A program made the position numbers and the translations under genes. A model generated the notes under the pieces. That model saw nothing but the letters and a program-made list of their open reading frames with translations, did not search any database and had not been told where the DNA came from. 17,560 bases of DNA from Chloroflexota bacterium (GTDB lineage: Bacteria; Chloroflexota; Anaerolineae; Anaerolineales; Villigracilaceae), in the NCBI GenBank assembly GCA_016875755.1, contig VGOX01000010.1, positions 1 through 17,560 on the forward strand, read 5' to 3'. How positions within the stretch are numbered: position 1 is the stretch's first letter; the number at the start of each line of letters is the position of its first letter. Shown piece by piece: positions 6,372 to 13,642 of this stretch.

Positions 6372-7556
6372 ATGTCTGAAAAACAACTTCCCATCCTCAT
6401 TGCTGGCGCGGGTCCTGTGGGGCTTTCGTTGGCGTTGGCGCTTTCTCGGGCGGGCATTCCTGCCGAGGTCTTCGAAATGGACGCGGAACTCAACACGCAG
6501 ATCCGCGCGAGCACCTTTCACCCCAAGACGCTGGAGATGTTCAAAGAGTGGGGCGTAGTGGATGACATCATCCAGCACGGATACAAAGTGGATCAACTTC
6601 AATATTGGGAACGCGCTTCGCGCCGCCTCATTGCCGACTTTGATTATGCTTCCATTTCAGACGATACTCCCTACCCGTATCGTTTGCAGTGCCCCCAGCA
6701 TATCGCCACGCGTGTGCTGAAGCCTGCCGTCGAAGCGACTGCGACGGGCAAAGTCCACATGGGGCATAAACTCATTGACTTCATTGACCACGGCACACAC
6801 GTCACAGCGCGATTTGAAACCGCCAGCGGAGTTGTGGAACGCGAAGGCTCGTACATCGTCGGCGCGGATGGGACACATAGCGCTGTCCGCAAACAGTTGA
6901 ATATCGGCTTCAAGGGCAAGACCTATGAAGACCGCTTCCTACTCATCGGCAGTGACTTGAAGACCGAAGACCTGCTCCCAGGCGCAGCACAAGTCTGCTA
7001 CATCTTTGACCCGCAGGAATGGGTCATCATTTTGAACCTGCCTGATATTGTCCGCGTGGTATTTCGCATGACGGACGATGAAAATGAAGAAATCGCAATA
7101 AAGGAAGAAAATCTACGGGCGCGGATTTCAAACTTCTTCGGCAAAGTCCCTGACTACAAGATCAAGACCACCCAGTTGTATCGCGTTCATCAGCGCGTGG
7201 CGGACACTTTCCGCGTGGGGCGGGCGTTGCTGGTGGGTGACTCGGCGCACAACAACAATCCATCGGGCGGCATGGGTATGAACAGCGGAATCCACGACGC
7301 GGCGAATTTGACGGAGAAACTTGTGCGCATTTGGAATGGCGAATCGGATTCGATTCTGGATGATTACTCCAATGAGCGCAGGCAATATGCAGTTGAGTCT
7401 GTGCAACTCTATACCGACCAGCAATACAACAACATGGTGATGAGTGCGGAAGAAGAACGCGAGCGCAGGAACAAGTCGCTTTCGGGTGCGGCGAGTGACC
7501 CCGCGAAGGCTAGGGCGTATTTGTTGCGGGCGAGTATGTTGGAAGAGAGAATTTGA
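6372..7556 (+). CDS. class A FAD-dependent monooxygenase (FAD_binding_3 type)
   Basis: 394 residues from the ATG at 6372. The in-frame ATG at 6330 was rejected because the intervening codons come from the heptad repeat. No convincing ribosome site precedes 6372, which is unusual for this cluster. FAD-binding GAGPVG (12-17), the GADG motif (164-167) that contacts FAD and NAD(P)H, and LVGDSAH (287-293) followed by GGMGMNSGIHDAANL (299-313) are all present, in the order of para-hydroxybenzoate hydroxylase-type enzymes. These cytoplasmic enzymes hydroxylate aromatic or heteroaromatic substrates with NAD(P)H and oxygen. Members open pathways such as nicotinate degradation (NicC), but substrate specificity is not readable here. 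The organism presumably expresses the pathway with oxygen available. The stop overlaps a heptad element. Confidence 0.88.
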   Translation: MSEKQLPILIAGAGPVGLSLALALSRAGIPAEVFEMDAELNTQIRASTFHPKTLEMFKEWGVVDDIIQHGYKVDQLQYWERASRRLIADFDYASISDDTPYPYRLQCPQHIATRVLKPAVEATATGKVHMGHKLIDFIDHGTHVTARFETASGVVEREGSYIVGADGTHSAVRKQLNIGFKGKTYEDRFLLIGSDLKTEDLLPGAAQVCYIFDPQEWVIILNLPDIVRVVFRMTDDENEEIAIKEENLRARISNFFGKVPDYKIKTTQLYRVHQRVADTFRVGRALLVGDSAHNNNPSGGMGMNSGIHDAANLTEKLVRIWNGESDSILDDYSNERRQYAVESVQLYTDQQYNNMVMSAEEERERRNKSLSGAASDPAKARAYLLRASMLEERI

Positions 7557-7624
7557 CGACAGACGATAGACCGCAGACGATGGACCGTTGACCGCGATTA
7601 AAAGATGGTCTGCCGTCTGCAGTC
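7555..7624. repeat. heptad palindrome element 3 (longest)
   Basis: Six GAC units, an 11-base irregular centre and three GTC units, 70 bases. 7569-7586 pairs with 7607-7624 over 18 positions with two mismatches and two G-U pairs. The first G is inside the preceding TGA stop. Confidence 0.85.
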
Positions 7625-7631
7625 GTTTTTT
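7569..7631 (+). terminator. possible intrinsic terminator formed by heptad element 3
   Basis: This is the only heptad element followed by a T-run: the 18-position stem ends at 7624 and six Ts follow at 7626-7631. It could cause partial termination between the monooxygenase and aldehyde dehydrogenase genes. The stem has mismatches and a 20-base loop, so efficiency is doubtful. Confidence 0.35.
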
Positions 7632-7645
7632 AAAGGACACTAGAC

Positions 7646-9091
7646 ATGAAGACATTTGGACACTTCATCCACGGACGCGAAGCCCCTGCTGCGAATGGCG
7701 AGACATTTGCAAGTTTCGCGCCGATGACGGGCGAGATTCTCGGTCATGCCGCGCGGGGTACGGAGGCGGATGTTGAAGCCGCGGTGACGTCTGCGCGGAA
7801 GGGATATGAGCATTGGTCGTCACTACCGCCGTATGATAGGGAGAGAATCCTGCTCAAGTGTGCGGATCATGTCGAAGCGAATTATGACCGTCTGCTGAAT
7901 CTGCTCATTGATGAGAGCGGATCATCCATCATCAAGGCGAAGTATGAAGTGTTGTACACGGCATCCGTGTTGAGGACGGCGGCGGGAGAGGTGCGGCGTT
8001 TATATGCAGATACGTTGCCCAATGAAAAGCCGCACCGCATGTCTATAGTGGTTCGTGAACCTGTCGGCGTGGTGCTGGCGATATCGCCGTTCAATGCGCC
8101 GTTGGTATTGCTGGCGAAGATGATCGTCTTTCCACTCGGGGCAGGCAATGCAGTGATTGCGAAGCCATCAGAGGAGACTCCGCTTATTGCGGTGGAACTG
8201 GCAAAGGTCATGAAAGAGGCGGGGCTTCCTAATGGAGTCTTCAATGTGGTGACGGGATTCGGCGCGGAGTGCGGAAGTCCGTTGGCGAGACATCCCAAAG
8301 TGAATGGCATTGCGTTGACGGGTTCGACCGCGACGGGCGTGAAGATTGGTGAGATCGCGATTCAATCGATGAAGCGCTTGCAGTTGGAACTCGGCGGGAA
8401 AAACCCGCTGTTGGTGTTGAATGATTTCGATGTGACCAAGGCGGCGGAGATCGCAGCGGTGGGCGCGTTCACGCATGGCGGGCAGATCTGTATGTCGAGC
8501 GCGCGCATCATGGTCGAAGCGCCGAACGGACGTGCATTCGCGGAGGCGCTTGCAAAGAAGGCGGCGAGTTTACATCTTGGCGATTTGCGCGACGAGAAAA
8601 CCGCGTATGGTCCGTTGATCAATCAACGCGCGGTGGATAAGGTATTGCGGCACGTGCAAGCGGCGAAAGATGGTGGCGCGGAAATTCTCACGGGCGGCGC
8701 AGTGCACAACGGACTTGTGTTTCAACCGACGGTCATCTACAACCCGCCGATGTCGGGTCCGTGTTGGGATGAGGAGACGTTCGGTCCTGTAGCAATGGTG
8801 ATGGAAGTGCCGTCGTTCGAAGAGATGATCGCGATTGCGAACGAAAGCGATTACGGCTTGAGCGCGGGCGTGCTAACCAATGATCTTGTGCGTGGCATGA
8901 CCGCTGCACGACGAATCCGCTGCGGGTCGGTGCATGTCGGTGCGCACTCGTTCCAGTCTGACCCGATGGCGCCGATCGGCGGCTATGGCATGTCTGGCAT
9001 TGGCAGGAGCGGCGGGAAGTATTCGGTGGAGCATTTCACCGAGTTGAAATGGATCAGTTTGGAGTTAGGCGAAACGCCAAGACCATTTTAG
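7646..9091 (+). CDS. aldehyde dehydrogenase, NAD(P)-dependent
   Basis: 481 residues, the normal length for the family. Catalytic C282 lies in GGQICMSS (278-285), the general base E248 in LQLELGG, and N150 in SPFN and K173 in AKPSEETP are also conserved, as is EETFGP in the C-terminal part. All key residues are present, so activity is expected: oxidation of an aldehyde to the acid. The GGQICMSSAR signature resembles benzaldehyde/vanillin dehydrogenase-type members, a loose hint of an aromatic or semialdehyde substrate. Start at 7646 with AAAGGA about 10 bases upstream. The gene lies between monooxygenase and transporter genes, and its TAG stop overlaps the next heptad element. Confidence 0.92.
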   Translation: MKTFGHFIHGREAPAANGETFASFAPMTGEILGHAARGTEADVEAAVTSARKGYEHWSSLPPYDRERILLKCADHVEANYDRLLNLLIDESGSSIIKAKYEVLYTASVLRTAAGEVRRLYADTLPNEKPHRMSIVVREPVGVVLAISPFNAPLVLLAKMIVFPLGAGNAVIAKPSEETPLIAVELAKVMKEAGLPNGVFNVVTGFGAECGSPLARHPKVNGIALTGSTATGVKIGEIAIQSMKRLQLELGGKNPLLVLNDFDVTKAAEIAAVGAFTHGGQICMSSARIMVEAPNGRAFAEALAKKAASLHLGDLRDEKTAYGPLINQRAVDKVLRHVQAAKDGGAEILTGGAVHNGLVFQPTVIYNPPMSGPCWDEETFGPVAMVMEVPSFEEMIAIANESDYGLSAGVLTNDLVRGMTAARRIRCGSVHVGAHSFQSDPMAPIGGYGMSGIGRSGGKYSVEHFTELKWISLELGETPRPF

Positions 9092-9142
9092 ACCATTGAC
9101 GATGGACGATTGACCGTGGTCTGTGGTCAGTCGTCCATCGTC
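9091..9142. repeat. heptad palindrome element 4 (4+4 units)
   Basis: A fully regular 52-base element: four GAC units and four GTC units with no gap. 9098-9115 pairs with 9125-9142 over 18 positions with one wobble. The first G is the last base of the preceding TAG stop. Confidence 0.9.
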
Positions 9143-9164
9143 TCAAATTTAGAGGAGAGAACAT

Positions 9165-10469
9165 ATGGCAACCGAAACCGAATCAAAAGGTATTGTCTTT
9201 GGCGGTGTCGAACTTCACCGCGGCGTGTCGCGCCTGAACATGAGTGCGTTTTATTTCTCTGCATTCATCACGATCTGTCTGCTCAGTTTTGTTAATCTCG
9301 TCCAGCCTTACCTGTTGACCGAGATTCTAAAAGTCCCACTGGCAGAGCAGGGCAATGTGACGGGCACCGTTTTGTTCTGGCACGAACTCGTCATCATTTT
9401 TGTCATCGGGCTGGCAGGCAGTTTATCCGACAAAGTCGGTAGGCGGCTGATTTTTGCGGGGAGTTTTCTGGTGGTCGCTGTGGGTTATGTGCTGATGATT
9501 CAATCTGGAATGGTATGGCATCTGGTCTTCTTCCGCATGATCTTTGCCATCGGCGCGGCGGGGGCGACCAGTATGTTGTCCACCGTCCTTGCAGATTACG
9601 CCGTGGACCGCAACCGCGGCAGAGCCAACGGCATTCAGGGTGTGATGAATGGACTCGGCGCGATGACGGCTGTCTTTATCCTGCTCAAGATGCCCGAGTG
9701 GTTCAAAGGGGGCGGCATGGATGCCATCGCTGCGGGACAAGCGATTTATTATGTTGCGGCAGGGCTGGCGTTGCTTGCGGCTGTTTTGCTCTGGCTTGGG
9801 CTGAAAGGACCGAGCATCCGCGAACATACCCAGCCTGAACGATTCTTTGAATTGATTTCCAAAGGCGTGAACGCGGCGCGCGACCCTGGCGTGTTACTCG
9901 GCTATGGTGCGGCATTTGTATCGCGCGGCGACCTTGCCATCGTCGGCACGTTTCTGGCGTTGTGGATCAACAAATATGGTGTTACTTCGGGGATCAGTGC
10001 GGCGGAAGCATTGGGGCGTGCCAGCATCATCGTCGGTGTTTCGCAACTGGCGGCATTTTTGGGTGCGCCTCTTTTTGGGATCATGGCAGACCGCTTGAAC
10101 CGTGCCACCGCGCTTGCCATAACCAATATCATTTCGGGGTTTGGGTATATCTCGCTGTTCTTGATTGACGATCCATTCGGCGGTGCAATGTTTGCGGCGG
10201 TGGCAGTAGCGGGTGCGGGTAACATCGGCACGGTCATTGCGACGCAGGTACTGATTCAACAGCAAGCGCCTGCCGCCATCCGCGGATCGGTGATCGGATT
10301 CTTTGGTCTGTGTGGTGCCGTTGGGATTTTGATCGCCACCAAACTTGGCGGCTGGTTGTTCGACAAATGGACGGAGGCAGGTCCGTTTGTCGTCTTCGGC
10401 TTGCTCAGTTTTGTGCTGGCAGCATGGGCGCTTGCCGTGCGGAACAAAGTGCAGCCTGTGGCGGAATAA
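9165..10469 (+). CDS. MFS family transporter, 12 helices
   Basis: 434 residues with about 12 membrane segments in two groups of six, split by a charged loop around residues 210-235. GSLSDKVGRR (85-94) between helices 2 and 3 is the major facilitator motif A, and a weaker copy GIMADRLNRA marks the second half. No signal peptide; the N-terminal 20 residues are cytoplasmic. A strong ribosome site (AGAGGAGAGA) precedes the ATG at 9165. MFS proteins of this size move small organic molecules by proton symport or antiport. Being last in an operon of catabolic enzymes suggests uptake of the pathway substrate or export of an intermediate. The next gene is convergent, with heptad element 5 in between. 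Confidence 0.88.
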   Translation: MATETESKGIVFGGVELHRGVSRLNMSAFYFSAFITICLLSFVNLVQPYLLTEILKVPLAEQGNVTGTVLFWHELVIIFVIGLAGSLSDKVGRRLIFAGSFLVVAVGYVLMIQSGMVWHLVFFRMIFAIGAAGATSMLSTVLADYAVDRNRGRANGIQGVMNGLGAMTAVFILLKMPEWFKGGGMDAIAAGQAIYYVAAGLALLAAVLLWLGLKGPSIREHTQPERFFELISKGVNAARDPGVLLGYGAAFVSRGDLAIVGTFLALWINKYGVTSGISAAEALGRASIIVGVSQLAAFLGAPLFGIMADRLNRATALAITNIISGFGYISLFLIDDPFGGAMFAAVAVAGAGNIGTVIATQVLIQQQAPAAIRGSVIGFFGLCGAVGILIATKLGGWLFDKWTEAGPFVVFGLLSFVLAAWALAVRNKVQPVAE

Positions 10470-10474
10470 AACAA

Positions 10475-10533
10475 GACCGTTGACCGCAGACGATAGACCG
10501 TGGACCATCGTCTGCGGTCTATCGTCCATCGTC
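10475..10533. repeat. heptad palindrome element 5 at convergent gene ends
   Basis: 59 bases, five GAC and four GTC units. GACCGCAGACGAT (10482-10494) pairs perfectly with 10507-10519, and an alternative register pairs 10489-10499 with 10516-10526. It sits between two convergent genes, where it could block read-through from either side. Confidence 0.88.
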
Positions 10534-10538
10534 CGAAC

Positions 10539-11282
10539 CTAAAACTCCCTCAGCAATCTCCCCGCCCCATACACTTTCTCTTCAATTCCATTATCGCGCA
10601 TTGCCATCCACCATGTGGCGGCATTGATGGCAATGACAGGCTTGCCCAGCCAGCGTTCGGCTTCATCGGCGAGACCGACCATGCTTAGGTTGGTGCCGAC
10701 CTGCACCAGCGCATCGGCATCTTTATTGACTTCGATCAACGCATTGCGCAATTCATCCTGCGAGACGTTCGCAATTGCAATCGCTGTCGGGCATCTAAAC
10801 CCTTTGATGGCAGTCACTTCAAATCCGATGTCGTTGAAGAAGCGCACCACGTTCTTGTCACCGATGGGTTGGTAGGGGGTTACTACGCCGATCTTCTTCA
10901 CACCAAATAATTTCAACGCGCGTTCACAGGCTTCCGCGCCTGTAGCCACGGATAACCCGCCCGCCCAATCGGAGATCATCTTGGTGAACTTGCGATTGCC
11001 CTCCACACCGTCCCAAAATGTTTCGGCGCTCATGCCCATCACCATGTAATCAGGTTCGGCAGTCATCACACGCTCGACCGCGTATTGAATCTCCACACGG
11101 ATCTGTTGCAGCAAGTTCTCGAAGGCTTCATCACTGCTCAAATTCTGGTCGCGGATGTGAATGCGCGAAATGTGCGGCGTCACGCCTGGCACGGTCATGC
11201 GGTAGAAATCTGGTTCCACGATGGTGTTCGTGCTGGGGATGATGACACCGAATTTTTTTCTGTAGCCGAGTTGGTCTGTCAT
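10539..11282 (-). CDS. maleate isomerase / Asp-Glu racemase family protein lacking both catalytic cysteines
   Basis: 247 residues from the ATG at 11282, chosen over one at 11354 because AAGGAG lies 6-8 bases upstream and the extra codons come from repeat DNA. IIPSTNTIVEPDF (14-26) is the N-terminal signature of maleate isomerase and arylmalonate decarboxylase relatives, and LGKPVIAINAATWW (212-225) the C-terminal one. Those enzymes use one cysteine in each half. Here the positions hold Met84 (GMSAETFW) and Gly196 (QVGTNLS), so the usual chemistry cannot operate. A consistent subfamily with altered chemistry is more likely than decay, since the rest is intact. The gene diverges from the hydrolase gene, and a strong promoter overlaps the shared operator. 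The pathway step is uncertain; maleate isomerase (NicE) is the nearest named analogue. Confidence 0.8.
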   Translation of the reverse strand: MTDQLGYRKKFGVIIPSTNTIVEPDFYRMTVPGVTPHISRIHIRDQNLSSDEAFENLLQQIRVEIQYAVERVMTAEPDYMVMGMSAETFWDGVEGNRKFTKMISDWAGGLSVATGAEACERALKLFGVKKIGVVTPYQPIGDKNVVRFFNDIGFEVTAIKGFRCPTAIAIANVSQDELRNALIEVNKDADALVQVGTNLSMVGLADEAERWLGKPVIAINAATWWMAMRDNGIEEKVYGAGRLLREF

Positions 11283-11303
11283 GATTTCTCCTTTTGGAAA
11301 TGC

Positions 11304-11362
11304 GACCGCAGACCGCAGAAGATGGACCGCCAAGCACGGTCCGCTGTCTGCCATCCGCCGTC
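11304..11362. repeat. heptad palindrome element 6 in the isomerase-like gene leader
   Basis: 59 bases in heptad phase: GACCGCA twice, GAAGATG, GACCGCC, a central AAGCACG, then GTC units, one degenerated to ATC. GGACCG and CGGTCC form the central stem. It lies in the presumed 5' leader of the minus-strand gene, not after a stop codon, unlike most others. Confidence 0.8.
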
Positions 11363-11381
11363 AAATTGGACAAATTGTGTC

Positions 11382-11410
11382 TTGACCAATCAGGTCAAAT
11401 GTTATAACAT
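11382..11410 (+). promoter_or_regulatory. weak candidate promoter for the hydrolase operon
   Basis: TTGACC (11382-11387) with TAACAT at 17 bases (11405-11410), or TATAAC at 15 bases (11403-11408). Either -10 box lies inside the operator. The match is moderate. Confidence 0.4.
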
Positions 11411-11417
11411 TATAACA
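11400..11417. promoter_or_regulatory. palindromic operator 2, TGTTATAACATTATAACA
   Basis: Identical to operator 1 (3691-3708) at 17 of 18 positions. It overlaps the -10 boxes of both divergent promoters, so one bound protein could control the isomerase-like gene and the hydrolase operon together with the nitrilase operon. Confidence 0.75.
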
Positions 11418-11436
11418 TTCAGGAGAGAGATGTCAA
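11409..11436 (-). promoter_or_regulatory. consensus promoter of the isomerase-like gene
   Basis: On the minus strand a perfect TTGACA (11436-11431) and a perfect TATAAT (11414-11409) are 16 bases apart, with a TG just before the -10. The -35 box covers the start codon of the opposite hydrolase gene. The leader would be about 120 bases and contain heptad element 6. Confidence 0.65.
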
Positions 11437-12215
11437 TTATCCGCAAAGGCTATGTCGACACGCCAGATGGACAAATCCATTTCCGCCAACTCAAACAGGT
11501 TGACGGAATTCCGCTCGTCCTGCTCCATCAAACTGCCAGTTCAGGGATGATGTTCGAACCACTGATGACTCTGCTCTCGGACTCATTCCACGCCATTGCG
11601 CCTGATACGCCAGGATTTGGCGCCTCTTTTTCTCCCCCCAACCTGTTCACTGTCCATTATCTTTCATCCACACTCCATGCCGCTCTGACCAACCTCGGCG
11701 TGGAGTCTTGTTATTTGTTCGGGCATCACACAGGTGCGGCGATCGCCGTGCAGATGGCGCATGACCATCCCAACTTCGTCAAGAAGATGGTCTTGTCGGG
11801 ACCTCCGTTGTTGAGCGACGCACAAGTCAACGGATTGAAAGCCAGCCTCAAACCGTTTGCATTGGCAGAAGACGGCTCACACCTCACCCACGTCTGGGAG
11901 CGGATTCGGAAGCGAGACTCCGCTCTCCCGTTGGAAACAGTTCATAGAGAAGTCCTCCTCACCCAGTCCGCGAGAGAGGCGGCACAGGGGGCGTATCAAG
12001 CCGTGTTCGAGCAGCCGTTCAAAGTCCAGTTGGAGGCGTTGGGGATTCCCGTCCTTGTGATGTCTGGTGAAAATGATACTTTGCGGGCGAGTCTTGAGCC
12101 TGCGTATTCCATCCTAAAGAACGGCACGATGAAAGTGGTTCCGAATCAAGGTCCCTACATCTGCGATCAAAATCCCCAAGCGATTGCGGATATCATTGAA
12201 GAGTTTTGTATATAA
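11430..12215 (+). CDS. alpha/beta-hydrolase fold protein with unusual catalytic site
   Basis: 261 residues from the ATG at 11430, chosen for its ribosome site AGGAGAGAG and its position after operator 2; upstream in-frame starts lie in the divergent gene. The fold is clear: LVLLHQTASS (29-38) for strand and oxyanion turn, DTPGFGAS (59-66), LFGHHTGAA (96-104) for the nucleophile elbow and VLVMSGENDTL (208-218) with D216 as the usual acid. In the elbow, His100 replaces the serine of GxSxG. Near the end GPYICDQ (241-247) stands where a catalytic GH is expected, so no obvious catalytic histidine remains. GHHTG-type members exist in the family as I recall, but their mechanism is unclear to me. NicD, an N-formylmaleamate deformylase in nicotinate degradation, is an alpha/beta hydrolase; equivalence here is not established. 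Confidence 0.82.
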   Translation: MSIIRKGYVDTPDGQIHFRQLKQVDGIPLVLLHQTASSGMMFEPLMTLLSDSFHAIAPDTPGFGASFSPPNLFTVHYLSSTLHAALTNLGVESCYLFGHHTGAAIAVQMAHDHPNFVKKMVLSGPPLLSDAQVNGLKASLKPFALAEDGSHLTHVWERIRKRDSALPLETVHREVLLTQSAREAAQGAYQAVFEQPFKVQLEALGIPVLVMSGENDTLRASLEPAYSILKNGTMKVVPNQGPYICDQNPQAIADIIEEFCI

Positions 12216-12226
12216 AAAGGAGAGAG

Positions 12227-12871
12227 ATGCTTACCGTACTTTACATCGTCTTCGTGGCTGCGTTTGCGTACCTGACGTGGCAATCAGTTGGGGTTTATCA
12301 GAGTAAGCGTTCATCATATGCATTGCTGCTGTTGATCGTACTGGCAGGGCTCGCCTATGATGTGTTGATTATTTTGCTCGGCAGGTTCATTGGGGAAGGG
12401 GACTTGCTCAAGACGTTGAACGCTGGGCGTTACCTCGTGCATGGACTTGCCACCCCCACCATGATTATTTTTGGTTTTGGAATTTTGCGAAATGCAGGTG
12501 TGCAGTGGGCGCAAAGCCGAACCACGCATATCGTTGTTTGTGTGGTGACTACTCTGTTGATTGCGCTCGGCGTGTATGAAGATGTGCTCGCGCTCGACCT
12601 GCAAACCAAAACCGTGCTGGACACGCTGCGTTACACCAACGAAGGCGGCATGAAAGGTCCGCCGATTCCTGCCATGTTGACGATTGTCTTTTTGATCGTG
12701 GCGGGCATTTCGCTCTGGCGCAAAACAGGTTGGTGGTGGCTGGCGGCAGGTTCGATCTTCATGTTCATCGCCGCGGGCGCAGGCATGGGTGACATGTTCT
12801 ACATCGGCAACCTCGGTGAAATTGTGCTTGGGCTTGGCAACGTGTTGACCGCGAGAAAGTTTTTGTCTTGA
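12227..12871 (+). CDS. unrecognised seven-helix membrane protein
   Basis: 214 residues from the ATG at 12227, which follows AAAAAGGAGAG and lies 11 bases after the hydrolase stop, so the two are probably co-transcribed. About seven membrane segments can be drawn: 3-22, 31-54, 68-90, 101-122, 147-164, 168-186 and 190-208. Polar features include GRYLVHGLATP (67-77), with a histidine in a helix, and a loop at about 123-146 that contains the NEGGMKGPPIP stretch. I do not recognise a family. No transporter or enzyme signature is visible. Its place among catabolic enzymes suggests a membrane step such as substrate entry or a membrane-bound electron-transfer partner, but that is a guess. The TGA stop overlaps a heptad element. 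Confidence 0.8.
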   Translation: MLTVLYIVFVAAFAYLTWQSVGVYQSKRSSYALLLLIVLAGLAYDVLIILLGRFIGEGDLLKTLNAGRYLVHGLATPTMIIFGFGILRNAGVQWAQSRTTHIVVCVVTTLLIALGVYEDVLALDLQTKTVLDTLRYTNEGGMKGPPIPAMLTIVFLIVAGISLWRKTGWWWLAAGSIFMFIAAGAGMGDMFYIGNLGEIVLGLGNVLTARKFLS

Positions 12872-12921
12872 CGATAGACCATCGACCATAGACCACGGTC
12901 AATCGTCCATCGTCTATCGTC
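12870..12921. repeat. heptad palindrome element 7 (4+4 units)
   Basis: A regular 52-base element with four GAC and four GTC units. The arms pair imperfectly beyond the outer GACGATAGAC. The first G lies in the preceding TGA stop. A ribosome site (TTAGGAGA) follows for the next gene. Confidence 0.88.
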
Positions 12922-12937
12922 CAATTAGGAGACTCAC

Positions 12938-13642
12938 ATGGAAACCTACACCCTCGGGCTTGCGCTCGAAGATTTTATCCCCGTCATCTTTTCTTCCATT
13001 GGCTTGTACTTTGTCAGTCGTATGGTTACGAATGTTAACGCCCGCCTTGGTCAAATGGCGACTATCGGTTGGATCTTGGTGAGCGTTGGCGGCTTTCTCA
13101 AAGCGACATGGAAATTGACCATGGCGCTCACCAACTCGCAAACGAACATTGTCTGGTTCGATAAAGGTATGTTCATGTGGATGTTGGTTGGCTTTACCTT
13201 ACTGGCGTTTTCACTCTGGTTTGTGAGTGAGATCCGCAGTGGGAAGCGTCAGCCTGGGCGCATTTGGTTCGGTCCATCTGTCGTGTTGGGAATGAGTCTG
13301 GTCGCCATCCTTTTCACAGGCTTCCCCGACCCGACTGTTAACACCTGGCGTTTTATTTTGCTTGGCGTGATGACCATCGGCAATGTGGTCATGGTCGTTC
13401 TGCTTATCCAACAGGCGCGTTACAACAACCTGAACAAGATGGCATGGCTCTTCCTCGTCAACATCGTCATTGTCTTCGTCCTCAGCGGACTTGCCCGCAT
13501 CCCCGAGCAAACCATCCCCCTGCAATGGACGGAGCAATTGCTCAATACCTTCGCGCAGGGCGCCTTCGCTTATGCCGCGTGGAAACTGGCAGGGGCGGTC
13601 GCTCCCGCGTCCGTACCCGCCACAGGTCAAGTCCGTGTCTGA
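12938..13642 (+). CDS. unrecognised polytopic membrane protein
   Basis: 234 residues from the ATG at 12938, preceded by TTAGGAGACTCAC. About seven hydrophobic segments are visible, near residues 11-28, 39-58, 75-97, 109-125, 134-156, 168-187 and 210-225. The topology resembles that of the preceding membrane protein, though I see no clear sequence similarity between them. No known family signature was found. The last eight bases overlap the start of the amidase gene, which points to translational coupling and so to a shared pathway. It might be a subunit of the same membrane complex as the 12227-12871 protein; this is inference from adjacency. Confidence 0.8.
   Translation: METYTLGLALEDFIPVIFSSIGLYFVSRMVTNVNARLGQMATIGWILVSVGGFLKATWKLTMALTNSQTNIVWFDKGMFMWMLVGFTLLAFSLWFVSEIRSGKRQPGRIWFGPSVVLGMSLVAILFTGFPDPTVNTWRFILLGVMTIGNVVMVVLLIQQARYNNLNKMAWLFLVNIVIVFVLSGLARIPEQTIPLQWTEQLLNTFAQGAFAYAAWKLAGAVAPASVPATGQVRV

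Noticed and set aside
5504..6514. Minus-strand open frame of 336 codons opposite the RCCR-like gene
   Set aside because: It is antisense to a gene with recognisable family motifs and a good ribosome site, spans a heptad repeat and shows no domain signature.
11085..11429. N-terminal extension of the alpha/beta hydrolase
   Set aside because: It runs antisense through the isomerase-like gene and the promoter region; ATG 11430 has AGGAGAGAG and matches the family start.
13470..13634. N-terminal extension of the amidase
   Set aside because: It lies inside the membrane protein gene in another frame and is compositionally unlike the family; GTG 13635 restores the normal length.
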